Part shown: positions 18,644 to 27,100 of the stretch, in pieces
Position numbering within the stretch: the first letter of the stretch is position 1
Layout: every line of letters begins with the position of its first letter
NCBI RefSeq assembly: GCF_001612745.1
Contig: NZ_BDBA01000069.1
Location: forward strand, 1-53,946
DNA length: 53,946 nt
Direction of reading: 5' to 3'
Origin: Nocardia amamiensis NBRC 102102
GTDB taxonomy: Bacteria > Actinomycetota > Actinomycetes > Mycobacteriales > Mycobacteriaceae
Program-made: the position numbers and the translations under genes
The notes under the pieces: generated by a model
Databases searched by the model: none
Seen by the model: the letters and a program-made list of their open reading frames with translations, nothing else
Told to the model about the DNA's origin: nothing

Positions 18644-18677
18644 GCGGCCCACGTCCCGAATTCCGGGCGTGGGCCGC
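18644..18677. terminator. bidirectional hairpin terminator between convergent genes
   Basis: A 10-bp stem GCGGCCCACG / CGTGGGCCGC with a further CCCG / CGGG inside, 21 bases past the cobW-like stop. It also lies downstream of the NAD(P)-binding protein gene. Confidence 0.65.
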
Positions 18678-18698
18678 ATCCATTGCGCCCAACGTAGT

Positions 18699-19835
18699 TC
18701 AGGCGTGCTCGTGCAGTTCGCCCCACGCCGGAAACGGGTCGGGATACTCGGCCCATGCGCCCGGCCCCTCGGCGAACTCCGCGTCGGTGAGCAAGGCCGC
18801 GTCCAGCAAAGCCCGCACCGCGTCGCAATCCAGCTTGATCCCGATGAAGACGATCTCCTGCCCCGGCGGCACCTCTAGCGACGACCACCAAGCGGCGGGT
18901 TCGAAGACCAGGTTCGGACCGGCCTGCGACCAGACCGCGGCCAGCGTAGACCGGCTCGCGATCCAGCAGAACCCCTTGCTGCGCAGCAGACCGCGCAGCT
19001 GGTCCAACGCGTCGGACAAGCGCAGTGGATGGAACGGCCGGTCGGCGGTGTAGGTGAGGCTGCGAATGCCATACTCCTCGGTCTCGGGCGTGTGCCCACC
19101 GGCGAGTTCCTCCGTCCATCCCTCGGCTTCGGCCGCGACCAACGGGTTGTAGCGGCCGGTGTCCAGCACCTCCGCCAAGTCGACAACGCCGTTGCTCGTG
19201 CGCAGCACCTGGGCGCGCGGATTGAGCCTGCGCACCGTCGCTTCCACTGCACCCGCCGCCGCGGCGCCGACCAGGTCGGTCTTGTTGACCAGCAAAACGT
19301 CGGCGAATTCCACCTGGTCCACGAGTAGATCGGCGATCGTTCGGGCGTCGCCGTCCCCGGCTTGCAGGTTCCGCTCGGCCAACGCCTGCCCCCGCGCCAC
19401 CTCCGCCAGGAAGGTCGAAGCGTCGACCACGGTCACCATGGTGTCCAGGCGCGCGATATCGCCGAGCCGGAATCCGTCCTCGAACTCCCAGTCGAAGGTC
19501 GCGGCCACCGGCATCGGTTCGGAGATACCGGTCGACTCGATCACCAGTTGGTCGAACCGCCCCTCACGGGCGAGCCTGGCGACGGCCTCGATCAGGTCCT
19601 CACGCAGTGTGCAGCAGATGCAGCCATTGGTCAGCTCGACCAGTTTCTCCTCGGTGCGATCGAGGTGGCCCTGTCCCGCGACCAGCGCGGCGTCGATGTT
19701 CACCTCACTCATGTCGTTGACAATGACCGCCACCCGGCGGCCCTCGCGGTTGGCGAGGATGTGGTTGAGCAGCGTCGTCTTGCCCGCACCGAGGAAGCCG
19801 GACAGCACAGTGACGGGAAGCAGATCGGAGTTCAT
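18699..19835 (-). CDS. CobW/COG0523 GTP-dependent zinc metallochaperone
   Basis: A 378-residue G3E GTPase. Walker A is GFLGAGKTT (residues about 13-21), the metal-binding CxCC motif is [11 protein letters not shown] (about 70-80), Walker B-like ESTG follows, and NKTD gives guanine specificity. The C-terminal CobW_C domain carries the [13 protein letters not shown] block. A Zur-type palindrome covers its promoter, so it is probably made in zinc starvation and delivers or saves zinc for client enzymes. The message seems leaderless (TATCAT, 6 bases, ATG). Confidence 0.93.
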   Translation of the reverse strand: MNSDLLPVTVLSGFLGAGKTTLLNHILANREGRRVAVIVNDMSEVNIDAALVAGQGHLDRTEEKLVELTNGCICCTLREDLIEAVARLAREGRFDQLVIESTGISEPMPVAATFDWEFEDGFRLGDIARLDTMVTVVDASTFLAEVARGQALAERNLQAGDGDARTIADLLVDQVEFADVLLVNKTDLVGAAAAGAVEATVRRLNPRAQVLRTSNGVVDLAEVLDTGRYNPLVAAEAEGWTEELAGGHTPETEEYGIRSLTYTADRPFHPLRLSDALDQLRGLLRSKGFCWIASRSTLAAVWSQAGPNLVFEPAAWWSSLEVPPGQEIVFIGIKLDCDAVRALLDAALLTDAEFAEGPGAWAEYPDPFPAWGELHEHA

Positions 19836-19841
19836 GCCCTA

Positions 19842-19858
19842 ATGATAACGATTTTCAT
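19842..19858 (-). promoter_or_regulatory. Zur-like box overlapping the -10 of the metallochaperone gene
   Basis: On the minus strand ATGAAAATCGTTATCAT is a 7-3-7 palindrome with one mismatch, matching the actinobacterial Zur box style. The right half supplies TATCAT, six bases before the ATG at 19835, so repressor binding would block polymerase directly. Confidence 0.8.
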
Positions 19859-19911
19859 TTGCTGTCGCCGCGCGGGTTCTGGTTGGCGATGGCGACGCGG
19901 CGGGACCGCCG

Positions 19912-19917
19912 TAGGGT
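19912..19917 (+). promoter_or_regulatory. -10 box of leaderless thiD
   Basis: TAGGGT lies 7 bases before the GTG at 19925. This spacing places the transcript start on or next to the start codon. No riboswitch or binding site is present. Confidence 0.5.
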
Positions 19918-19924
19918 TTGTGGC

Positions 19925-20770
19925 GTGAAACTGCTGCCATTGCCCGCCGAGGGGCAGACCCCCGTCCGGGCGCTCACCATTGCCGGTACCGATTCCGGCG
20001 GAGGCGCCGGAATCCAGGCCGATACCCGCACCATGGCGCTGTGCGGAGTGCACGCACTGGTGGCGGTGGCGGCGGTGACCGTGCAGAACTCGGTGGGGGT
20101 CAGCGGCTTCCATGAGATTCCGCCGCAGATCGTGGCCGATCAGGTGCGCGCGGTCGTCGGGGATATCGGCGCGGGCGCAGCCAAGACCGGCATGCTGGCC
20201 TCCACCGCGATCATCGAGGCGGTCGCGGCGGTGTGTCAGGAGGTCGGTATCGGCCGCGACGGCCACATTCCGCTGGTCGTCGATCCGGTCGCGGCCTCGA
20301 TGCACGGCGATCCGCTGCTGCACATCGAAGCGCTGGACGCGCTGCGCAACACCTTGATTCCGCTCGCGACCGTGGTCACGCCCAACCTGGACGAAGTCAG
20401 GCTGCTCACGGGCCTCGAAGTGGACGACGAGAATTCGGCGCGGCGCGCGGCCGAGGCGCTGCACAAGCTCGGGCCGCGATGGGCGATCGTCAAGGGCGGG
20501 CACCTGCGCTCCTCCGAATACAGCACAGATCTGCTGTTCGACGGCGAGCAGTTCCTCGAGTTCTCCGCGCCGCGCATCGCGACGGGCAACGACCACGGCG
20601 GCGGAGACACGCTGGCCGCCGCGATCGCCTGCGCGCTGGCGCACGGCTATTCGGTTCCCGAGGCGGTGGAGTTCGCCAAGGAGTGGACCTACCGCTGCCT
20701 CGCCGCGTCCTACGATCTCGGCGCGGGCCACGGGCCGGTATCCCCGCTGTGGCGGCTGACCGAGAACTGA
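19925..20770 (+). CDS. thiD: hydroxymethylpyrimidine (phosphate) kinase ThiD
   Basis: A 281-residue ribokinase-fold enzyme that phosphorylates HMP and HMP-P in thiamine synthesis. AGTDSGGGAGIQAD (residues about 20-33) is the substrate motif, VDPVAASMHG and VTPNLDE follow, and the anion-hole motif is NDHGGGDTLAAAIACALAHG. The usual GTGCT is GGGDT here, as in the mycobacterial ThiD I remember, with Asp as base. GTG 19925 is used; the earlier in-frame region overlaps the Zur promoter. Expressed alone and divergent from the metallochaperone gene. Confidence 0.95.
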   Translation: MKLLPLPAEGQTPVRALTIAGTDSGGGAGIQADTRTMALCGVHALVAVAAVTVQNSVGVSGFHEIPPQIVADQVRAVVGDIGAGAAKTGMLASTAIIEAVAAVCQEVGIGRDGHIPLVVDPVAASMHGDPLLHIEALDALRNTLIPLATVVTPNLDEVRLLTGLEVDDENSARRAAEALHKLGPRWAIVKGGHLRSSEYSTDLLFDGEQFLEFSAPRIATGNDHGGGDTLAAAIACALAHGYSVPEAVEFAKEWTYRCLAASYDLGAGHGPVSPLWRLTEN

Positions 20771-20951
20771 CCAGCCCACCGCTCAGTTCGATTTCCGGCA
20801 TCACCGCACAGCACTATTTCTTGTCGGTGGGCACTGCGATACTGAGGGCGTCGCAGAACACAGGTGGCTTCAACGGTGAAGGCAATCGGAACAACGGCGT
20901 TCAGCGTGTATGCGACAACCGGCCTCGGCGTCCGCCCGGGCGGCGCCACGG

Positions 20952-21674
20952 TCACCTACGGGAAACGGCAAGGTGCAGCGGACGGCCGGCATCGATAACG
21001 ATGCCGTTGAGCCGTGCGTTCGCCGCCACCAGCGCGGAGATGGTCTCGGCGAGGTAGGCGACGAACTGCTCGATCGGCATGGCCGGTGTCTCCAGCCGGT
21101 TCGCGCCGAGCCACCAGTCGGTGGCCGAGGCCACCGCCCCGAAAATCGAATAGATGACCAGTTCCGCGCTCGCGATCGGCACCGACTCGTCGCCGGACGC
21201 CCCCGCGAGTAGCTCGGCGGCGCGCTTCGCGGACTGCCTGGCCGATTGCACCGCGCGGGCGGACTCGTCGGATCGTTGCGCGAAGTGGCTGTGCAGGATG
21301 AACCGGAAGATGTTCGGGTGCTGTGACACCACCAGCACATATTCGGACGCCCCGCGGCGGACGAGTTCGCCGGCCGAATCGTTGGTCAGGTCGAAACTGG
21401 CCGTGATCCGTTCCCACAGTATGTCGCGGATCCGGCCGACTATCGCGTTGTAGAGATCGGCCTTGTCCTCGAAGTGGCGATACAGCTTCGGCTTGGCCGC
21501 GCCCGCCTCCTTGGCGATATCACCCATGCTGACGCCGGGGCCGTGCTTGTCGAGCGCACGGAATGCCGCGTCGACGAACTCTTCGCGGACCTTCCGCCGA
21601 TGCTCGCGCCATCGCTCGGAGCGAGCGTCGACACGCTTGCGCGACGCCTCGTCTGGTCTCGGGCCGCTACGCAT
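20952..21674 (-). CDS. TetR-family transcriptional regulator
   Basis: A 240-residue repressor. The helix-turn-helix (residues about 28-75) reads VREEFVDAAFRALDKHGPGVSMGDIAKEAGAAKPKLYRHFEDKADLYNAIV. The C-terminal ligand region FRFILHSHFAQRSDES resembles regulators of lipid metabolism. The start is ATG 21674, or the adjacent GTG at 21677. It converges on thiD with about 180 bases between, in which I see no other feature. The target is unknown. Confidence 0.9.
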   Translation of the reverse strand: MRSGPRPDEASRKRVDARSERWREHRRKVREEFVDAAFRALDKHGPGVSMGDIAKEAGAAKPKLYRHFEDKADLYNAIVGRIRDILWERITASFDLTNDSAGELVRRGASEYVLVVSQHPNIFRFILHSHFAQRSDESARAVQSARQSAKRAAELLAGASGDESVPIASAELVIYSIFGAVASATDWWLGANRLETPAMPIEQFVAYLAETISALVAANARLNGIVIDAGRPLHLAVSRR

Positions 21675-21743
21675 CACGAATGCGGATGCTACCCGCTACC
21701 ACCGGTACCGATACCCGGCCGTCAGCGGTGTAGTCGGCCTCGC

Positions 21744-21839
21744 TCAGCGCTTCCTGGGGTCGGCGCCGCTATCGCCTGCGGCCTTCGCCTTCTTCTCCGC
21801 TCGCTTTACCTTGATGGATTTGCCGGACTTCTTGGACAT
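21744..21839 (-). CDS. possible small basic protein (31 residues)
   Basis: ATG 21839 opens a very basic peptide, MSKKSGKSIKVKRAEKKAKA and so on, ending DPRKR. Third codon positions are GC-rich as in real genes here. No good binding site is visible. It could be a nucleic-acid or ribosome-associated small protein. It lies upstream of the TetR gene in the same direction. Confidence 0.38.
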   Translation of the reverse strand: MSKKSGKSIKVKRAEKKAKAAGDSGADPRKR

Positions 21840-22022
21840 CGAACTGCGCGGAGATTTGTCGGACAATCGTGGTCCTTTGTTCCGAGAACCTGAGTGGTCC
21901 CGCTGTCCTCGACCGTACGCTATGTCGGCCTGCCACAGGCACATCACAGCTGTGCTCCACCCCCAGCAAGCTCACAGCTCGGGCCCAGCTTCGCACCAGC
22001 GTCGGCGTCGAGGGTTGTGCGC

Positions 22023-23342
22023 ATGACCGAGACTGTGACCGTCGCGGCGACGGAACGAACCGAGAACACGGGGTCGCCCGTGCTGGACGTGGTGATACCC
22101 GTCTACAACGAAGAGACCGACCTGGGCATGTGCGTGCGCAGGTTGCACGCCTATCTGCGCGACGGGGTCCCGTTCCCGGCGCGCATCACCATCGCCGACA
22201 ACGCGAGCACCGATGACACGCTCCAGGTCGCACAGCTGCTCGCCGAGGACCTGTCCGACGTGCGCGTAGTGCACCTGGCTGCCAAGGGCCGCGGCAGGGC
22301 GCTGCGGGCGGTGTGGGAACGCTCCGACGCGCAGGTGGTCGCCTATATGGACGTCGACCTGTCCACGGACCTGAACGCGCTGCTCCCCTTGGTCGCACCA
22401 CTGATCACGGGACATTCCGACCTGGCCATCGGCACTCGGCTCGACTCCGCCTCCCGCGTCGTGCGCGGGCCGAAGCGTGAGATCATCTCCCGCTGCTACA
22501 ACTTGCTGCTGAAAGCTTCACTGCAAGCGCACTTCTCGGACGCGCAGTGCGGATTCAAGGCAATGCGCGCGGGCGTGGCGCGTCGCCTGCTGCCGCTGGT
22601 CCGCGACGGGGAGTGGTTCTTCGACACCGAGTTGCTGGTACTCGCCGAACGGGTCGGGCTGCGCATCCACGAGGTGCCGGTGGACTGGATCGACGACCCG
22701 GACAGCAGGGTCGACATCATCGACACCGCGCGCAAAGATCTGCGCGGCATCTGGCGGCTCGGACGGGCATTGGCGACCGGCGCGTTGCCGCTGGAGGAAC
22801 TGCGCCGGGCGGTGGGCCGGGAACCGCTGGTGCCCGGTGTGCCGCTGGGCATGGTGGGACAGCTGGTGCGGTTCGCGATCGTCGGCGTGCTGAGCACGTT
22901 GGCCTATCTGCTGCTGTATGTCGTGCTGCAACCGTTCACCGGCGCGCAGGTGGCGAACTTCGCGGCGCTGCTGATCACGGCGGTGGCGAACACCGCGGCC
23001 AACCGGGCGTTCACCTTCGGGGTGCGCGGCTCGACCGGGGTCGTCGCGCACCAATTCCAAGGTCTGGTGATTTTCGGGATCGGGTTGGCGCTCACCAGTG
23101 GGTCGCTGTTCGCGCTGCATCAGTGGGCGCCGGGCGCCGCGGTGCATCTGGAGCTGTCCGTGCTGGTACTGGCCAATCTGGTGGCGACGCTGTTGCGGTT
23201 CGTCGGGCTGCGGTGGGTGTTCCGCGATAGTGCGGGAACGGCCGAACGCCGCGCCTCTGGCCTTGCGCAGGCCGGGCCCGGCGCGAAGGCTGCGGCCCCC
23301 TCGAAGCCCATCGGTGTGGACCGAGGAGGAGACCAGCAGTGA
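22023..23342 (+). CDS. GT2 glycosyltransferase fused to a GtrA-like membrane domain
   Basis: A 439-residue fusion. The N-terminal GT2 domain (residues about 18-250) has VVIPVYNEETDL, the DxD-like MDVDLSTD and FKAMRAGVARRLLPL, as in dolichol/polyprenyl-phosphate mannose or glucose synthases. The C-terminal GtrA part (about 275-405) has four membrane segments (FAIVGVLSTLAYLLLYVVL and so on) that anchor it or help flip the lipid-linked sugar. It probably makes a polyprenyl-phosphate hexose for the downstream GT39 transferase. GAGGG upstream of ATG 22023. The last codons overlap a small ORF. Confidence 0.92.
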   Translation: MTETVTVAATERTENTGSPVLDVVIPVYNEETDLGMCVRRLHAYLRDGVPFPARITIADNASTDDTLQVAQLLAEDLSDVRVVHLAAKGRGRALRAVWERSDAQVVAYMDVDLSTDLNALLPLVAPLITGHSDLAIGTRLDSASRVVRGPKREIISRCYNLLLKASLQAHFSDAQCGFKAMRAGVARRLLPLVRDGEWFFDTELLVLAERVGLRIHEVPVDWIDDPDSRVDIIDTARKDLRGIWRLGRALATGALPLEELRRAVGREPLVPGVPLGMVGQLVRFAIVGVLSTLAYLLLYVVLQPFTGAQVANFAALLITAVANTAANRAFTFGVRGSTGVVAHQFQGLVIFGIGLALTSGSLFALHQWAPGAAVHLELSVLVLANLVATLLRFVGLRWVFRDSAGTAERRASGLAQAGPGAKAAAPSKPIGVDRGGDQQ

Positions 23343-23482
23343 CAGCAACACGCCCTACGCAACCAGGCGCGGCCGGACAACCCGCTGTCCCTGGGCTCGC
23401 CGGACCGCCCCGGAGAGCTCTCGCGCAGCTCGCATTCAAGTCCGCTCGCATCACGCTCGCCCCTGAAGGAGACCATCGGTGA
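23339..23482 (+). CDS. candidate 47-residue bridging ORF between the two glycosyltransferase genes
   Basis: GTG 23339 overlaps the GT2 stop (GTGA) and follows GAGGAGGAGA. The frame stays open for 47 codons to a TGA at 23480-23482 that overlaps the GTG of the GT39 gene (again GTGA). The product is Pro/Ala/Arg-rich with no known domain. The two initiation regions are alike (GGAGACCAGCAGTGACAGC against GGAGACCATCGGTGACAGC), so it may have come from a duplicated start and may serve to couple translation across the gap. Confidence 0.45.
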   Translation: MTATRPTQPGAAGQPAVPGLAGPPRRALAQLAFKSARITLAPEGDHR

Positions 23483-25551
23483 CAGCGACCGTCACTACAC
23501 CACCGGTCGCGGCTGCACCGCGGCCGAAGCCCGAGCGCCGCTGGGAATACCCGGCGCTGGCGGTGCTTCTGATCGGCACGACGGTGGCGTATCTGTGCAA
23601 CCTCAGCGCGAACGGGTGGGCGAACTCGTTCTATTCCGCTGCGGTGCAAGCTGGTTCGGTGTCGTGGAAGGCGTTCTTCTTCGGATCGTCCGATGCGGCG
23701 AACTCGATCACCGTGGACAAACCGCCCGCTTCGCTGTGGTTGATGGAATTGTCGGTGCGGGCGTTCGGGCTGAACAGCTGGAGCATCCTGGTGCCGGAGG
23801 TACTGCTCGGCGTGGCTACGGTCGCGCTCGTCTGGGCTACCGTGCGCAAGCCGTTCGGACCCGCCGCCGGATTGATCGCGGGATCCGCGCTGGCGGTGAC
23901 GCCCGTCGCGGCGCTGATGTTCCGGTTCAACAATCCCGAAGCGCTGCTGGTGTTCTTGATGGTGGCCGCGGCCTGGGCGATGACGCGCGCAGTAGCGGAC
24001 GGCCGCTGGCGCTGGCTCGTGCTGACCGGCGTGCTGATCGGATTCGGCTTCCTCACCAAGCAATTGCAAGTGCTGCTGGTAGTGCCCGCATTGGCACTGA
24101 CCTACCTGATCGCCGGTCCGCCGAAGCTCGGCAAACGCATTGTGCAACTGTTCGCGGCGGGTGCCGCGATGGTGGTGGCCGCCGGTTGGTGGCTGCTGGC
24201 GGTGGAGTTGTGGCCCGCCTCGTCGCGACCGTGGATCGGCGGCTCGCACGAGAACTCGATCCTCGAGTTGACCCTCGGCTACAACGGGCTGGGACGGCTC
24301 AACGGCAACGAACGCGGCAGCGTCGGGCCCGGCGGCGAACTTCCGCCCGGAGGCAATGGCATGTGGGGCGACACCGGCATCACGCGGCTGTTCGAACCCG
24401 CGCAGGGCGGCCAGATCGCGTGGCTGATCCCAGCTGCCCTCGTCGCGCTTGTCGTGGGAATCATCCTGCGCAGCAAAAGCATTCGAACCGATCAGCAGCG
24501 CGCCTCGCTGATCCTCTGGGGCGGATGGCTGCTGGTGACCGGGCTGGTGTTCAGCTTCATGGGAGGCATCTTCCACCAGTACTACACCGTCGCGTTGGCC
24601 CCGGCGGTCGCCGCGCTGGTCGGCGCCGGCGTGGTGCTGCTGTGGCGGGAGCGCCGCCGTCCGACGGTGCGGCTGGCGTCGGCGCTCGCGGTGGGTCTCA
24701 CCACGGCGACGGCGTGGATGCTGTTGTCCCGCAGTAACGAATGGCAGCCGTGGCTGCGCTGGGCCGTGCTGATCGTCGGTGTATTCGCGACGCTCGCCGT
24801 CGCTTTCCCCGCGCCACGGAAGCTGGCCGTGGTCTCGGCGCTCGCGGTGGCGTTCACCGGCTTGGCCGGGCCGGTCGCCTATGCGGTCGACACGATCGCC
24901 ACCCCGCATGCCGGTTCCATCCCCTCGGCTGGGCCGAACGTCGCGATGCACGGCAATCGACCGCCGTGGGGCGACGTGATGATCGGTATGGGCCGTCCAC
25001 CGCAGGACGGGCTGGCAACGAATGGCCGCGCCGGTGCCCGGCAAGCGCCGGATGGGTGGTCGCCGGGGTCGGGTCCGATGCCGGACGCGGGAACGCAGGG
25101 CACGGTATCCGATGGGCAGGCCGGGCAGGGAATACCGGACGACGCGACCGGGGACGGCGGTCCAGGGCCCAATGGCGGCGGAATCGGCGGGCTCCTCGGG
25201 GCTCGTGAGCCGAGCGCGCAGGTCGTGTCCCTGCTCGAGCAGAACGGCGGCGACTACGCGTGGGTGGCCGCGGCCATCGGCTCGAACAGCGCCGCAGGTT
25301 TGCAGCTGGCCACCGAACTCCCCGTCATGCCGATCGGCGGCTTCAACGGCAGCGACCCGTCGCCGACGCTGGAGCAGTTCAAACAGTATGTCGCCGAAGG
25401 AAAGATCCACTATTTCGTCGGCGGCGGCCGCGGCGGTCCCGGTTCCTCGAGCTCCTCGCCCAGCGCGCCGATCACGCAGTGGGTCCAGGAGAACTTCACC
25501 GCCACGCAGGTGGACGGCGTCACCTTGTACGACCTGACCGCCACCCGCTGA
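23479..25551 (+). CDS. GT39/ArnT-type polytopic membrane glycosyltransferase
   Basis: A 690-residue protein with about 11 membrane segments in residues 25-460. The early NSITVDKPPASLWLMELSVRAFG block carries the Asp-Lys-Pro-Pro of the YkcB/ArnT group. A periplasmic-type C-terminal domain (about 500-690) has a Gly/Pro/Asp-rich linker, then EPSAQVVSLLEQNGGDYAWVAAA and FVGGGRGG. It should use polyprenyl-phosphate sugar made by the upstream GT2-GtrA to glycosylate a cell-wall or protein acceptor outside the membrane. GTG 23479 follows GAAGGAGA. Confidence 0.9.
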   Translation: MTATVTTPPVAAAPRPKPERRWEYPALAVLLIGTTVAYLCNLSANGWANSFYSAAVQAGSVSWKAFFFGSSDAANSITVDKPPASLWLMELSVRAFGLNSWSILVPEVLLGVATVALVWATVRKPFGPAAGLIAGSALAVTPVAALMFRFNNPEALLVFLMVAAAWAMTRAVADGRWRWLVLTGVLIGFGFLTKQLQVLLVVPALALTYLIAGPPKLGKRIVQLFAAGAAMVVAAGWWLLAVELWPASSRPWIGGSHENSILELTLGYNGLGRLNGNERGSVGPGGELPPGGNGMWGDTGITRLFEPAQGGQIAWLIPAALVALVVGIILRSKSIRTDQQRASLILWGGWLLVTGLVFSFMGGIFHQYYTVALAPAVAALVGAGVVLLWRERRRPTVRLASALAVGLTTATAWMLLSRSNEWQPWLRWAVLIVGVFATLAVAFPAPRKLAVVSALAVAFTGLAGPVAYAVDTIATPHAGSIPSAGPNVAMHGNRPPWGDVMIGMGRPPQDGLATNGRAGARQAPDGWSPGSGPMPDAGTQGTVSDGQAGQGIPDDATGDGGPGPNGGGIGGLLGAREPSAQVVSLLEQNGGDYAWVAAAIGSNSAAGLQLATELPVMPIGGFNGSDPSPTLEQFKQYVAEGKIHYFVGGGRGGPGSSSSSPSAPITQWVQENFTATQVDGVTLYDLTATR

Positions 25552-25557
25552 CAATGC

Positions 25558-25599
25558 GATGCGGCCCCGACGCAAGCCCTGCAAACCCGGGGCTGCATC
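25558..25599 (+). terminator. hairpin terminator after the GT39 gene
   Basis: GATGCGGCCCC pairs with GGGGCTGCATC (one mismatch) across a 20-base loop, starting 6 bases past the stop. Confidence 0.55.
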
Positions 25600-25750
25600 G
25601 CGACCGGCGTGGCGTGCGCAGAACTGGTGGACGCCGCCGCACGGTCGATCGTCGAATCGCCGAACGCTCCGGCGCCTGCTCGGCTACGCACCACCCGGCT
25701 ATGCCCCCTGTATGCCGATCATTGGCTCCGGCCTCCTCGTGGACTAACCT

Positions 25751-25760
25751 CTTAGCTAAG
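25751..25760. promoter_or_regulatory. palindrome at the toxin-antitoxin promoter
   Basis: CTTAGCTAAG is a perfect palindrome. Its right edge runs into the AAGGAGG binding site of the antitoxin gene, as expected for an autoregulated Phd-type operon. Confidence 0.5.
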
Positions 25761-25770
25761 GAGGTGTGCA

Positions 25771-26025
25771 GTGGGGAACGCAGCTGAGCAATTCAATATC
25801 CACGACGCGAAAACGCACCTGTCGCGGATCATCGAGCGGGTCGAGCACGGCGAAGAGATTGTGATCAGCCGCGCAGGCCATCCGGTCGCCAAGGTGGTGC
25901 CGCTGGTCCGTCGCGCGAATCGCAGTGGTCGCGGATCGCTGCGCGGAGAACTCGTTCTCGGGCCGGATTGGGACACTGAGGCGACCAACGCATCCATCGC
26001 CCGCGACTTCGGCCTGTTGTCATGA
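25771..26025 (+). CDS. Phd/YefM-family antitoxin
   Basis: An 84-residue antitoxin. The N-terminal Phd fold, FNIHDAKTHLSRIIERVEHGEEIVISRAG followed by HPVAKVVPL (residues about 8-46), binds the operator. The C-terminal tail after about residue 50 should wrap the toxin. GTG 25771 follows AAGGAGG. Four-base ATGA overlap with the toxin gene. This type of antitoxin is commonly paired with PIN-domain VapC proteins. Confidence 0.92.
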   Translation: MGNAAEQFNIHDAKTHLSRIIERVEHGEEIVISRAGHPVAKVVPLVRRANRSGRGSLRGELVLGPDWDTEATNASIARDFGLLS

Positions 26026-26396
26026 GCCTCTTACTGGACACCCATGTCGTGCTGTGGTGGCTGACCGACGACCCCACACTCTCTGACGAGATCAAAAATC
26101 TACTCGATCGTGATCCGGACGTGTATCTGAGCGCGGCTACCGTCTGGGAGGTCGCCATCAAGCAGGCCGTCGGCAAGCTCGAGGGACCGAAGGACCTGCC
26201 CGAGCGAATTTGCGACAGCGGATTCATTCCGCTGCCGATCGACCACGAGCATGCGGTCATGGCTGGACGGCTTCCCTTGATCCACCGGGATCCCTTCGAC
26301 CGCATACTGATCGCGCAGGCACGATGTGCGAACCTCACCCTTGTCACCCGGGACCCGTATTGCCAGAAATACGAGGTGGCCGTCTTCGCGGTGTGA
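26022..26396 (+). CDS. VapC-type PIN-domain ribonuclease toxin
   Basis: A 124-residue PIN-domain toxin, a Mg-dependent ribonuclease expected to cut RNA and halt translation. The acidic site is present: Asp6 in LLLDTHVVLWW, Glu in SAATVWEVAIK, and Asp in HRDPFDRILIAQA, with the last acid near LVTRDPY. The start overlaps the antitoxin stop. The complete acidic set suggests it is active and held in check by the antitoxin. Confidence 0.93.
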   Translation: MSLLLDTHVVLWWLTDDPTLSDEIKNLLDRDPDVYLSAATVWEVAIKQAVGKLEGPKDLPERICDSGFIPLPIDHEHAVMAGRLPLIHRDPFDRILIAQARCANLTLVTRDPYCQKYEVAVFAV

Positions 26397-26637
26397 TCCT
26401 GGACGCGTAGGCGTATCGGTGGACCGTTCGATATCAGGGCGGGCACGCGGGATCGGTGAGTATGACATGGCGGCGAGACCGCAGGAGTTCGTTACCACGG
26501 TGGGTCATTCGGCGGTGGGCTCTTGGCACCCGGCAAAACGCCAGCGATGATGTTCGGTACGTGACGGCTTCGGGTCGGGAGCCGGGGCCCCGGCCACCAT
26601 CAGGTCACGCGTACACCGCGAACACTCAGGGAAACAG

Positions 26638-27003
26638 TTGAATGCTTTCACGAAGCTGGCCGTGACGGTGGTCAGCGCACTCGTCGCAACCGCGCTTGCC
26701 GTGGGATTCGCGTCCACCGCGTCGGCGGCGCCGGTGGACAACGCCGCACCGATCGCGGCGGCGACCAGCGAACCTCCGCAAGTGACCTACATCAAGGCGT
26801 GTCTGCCGCCCGGTGACACGATCGAGCTCCGCACCGGCATCGGCGCGGCGGTCGGAGCCGCGATCGGAGCGCTCGTGGGGCTGCCGGTCTTCTTCGTCGG
26901 CGCGATCCCCGGCGCGATCATCGTCGGACTGATCGGGGCCGCGGTCGGAGCCTCCTCCTACGCCATCGATTCCGGGCGGCTCGAGCAGCAGGGATTGTGC
27001 TGA
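26638..27003 (+). CDS. exported glycine-zipper hypothetical protein
   Basis: A 121-residue exported protein. The signal peptide is residues 1-31 (LAVTVVSALVATALAVGFASTASA, cleavage ASA-AP). The mature part has a Gly/Ala-rich hydrophobic stretch, GIGAAVGAAIGALVGLP and IIVGLIGAAVGASS, a glycine-zipper pattern that inserts in or spans membranes. There are two Cys (KACLPP, and the final residue). TTG 26638 is taken as start because AGGGAA lies 8 bases upstream. The type is common in Nocardia, with no known role. Confidence 0.72.
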   Translation: MNAFTKLAVTVVSALVATALAVGFASTASAAPVDNAAPIAAATSEPPQVTYIKACLPPGDTIELRTGIGAAVGAAIGALVGLPVFFVGAIPGAIIVGLIGAAVGASSYAIDSGRLEQQGLC

Positions 27004-27021
27004 CCACTTGATTCACCGGAC

Positions 27022-27057
27022 CGGCCCCGCTCCGCCGCGCTGGCGGAAGCGGGGCCG
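27022..27057 (+). terminator. hairpin terminator
   Basis: CGGCCCCGC / GCGGGGCCG with an inner CCGCC / GGCGG, 19 bases after the exported protein's stop. Confidence 0.75.
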
Positions 27058-27100
27058 TCGCCATCTTCTGCCCAACGGGTATCCGAGGCAGCGGCTCGCC

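Noticed and set aside
20590..20640. Possible loss of catalytic Cys in ThiD (GGGDT rather than GTGCT)
   Set aside because: The mycobacterial ThiD I recall has the same GGGD form, where Asp takes the base role, so it is not a defect.
26397..26637. Short open frames between vapC and the exported glycine-zipper protein
   Set aside because: Low-complexity Arg-rich products, no binding site and no recognisable feature.
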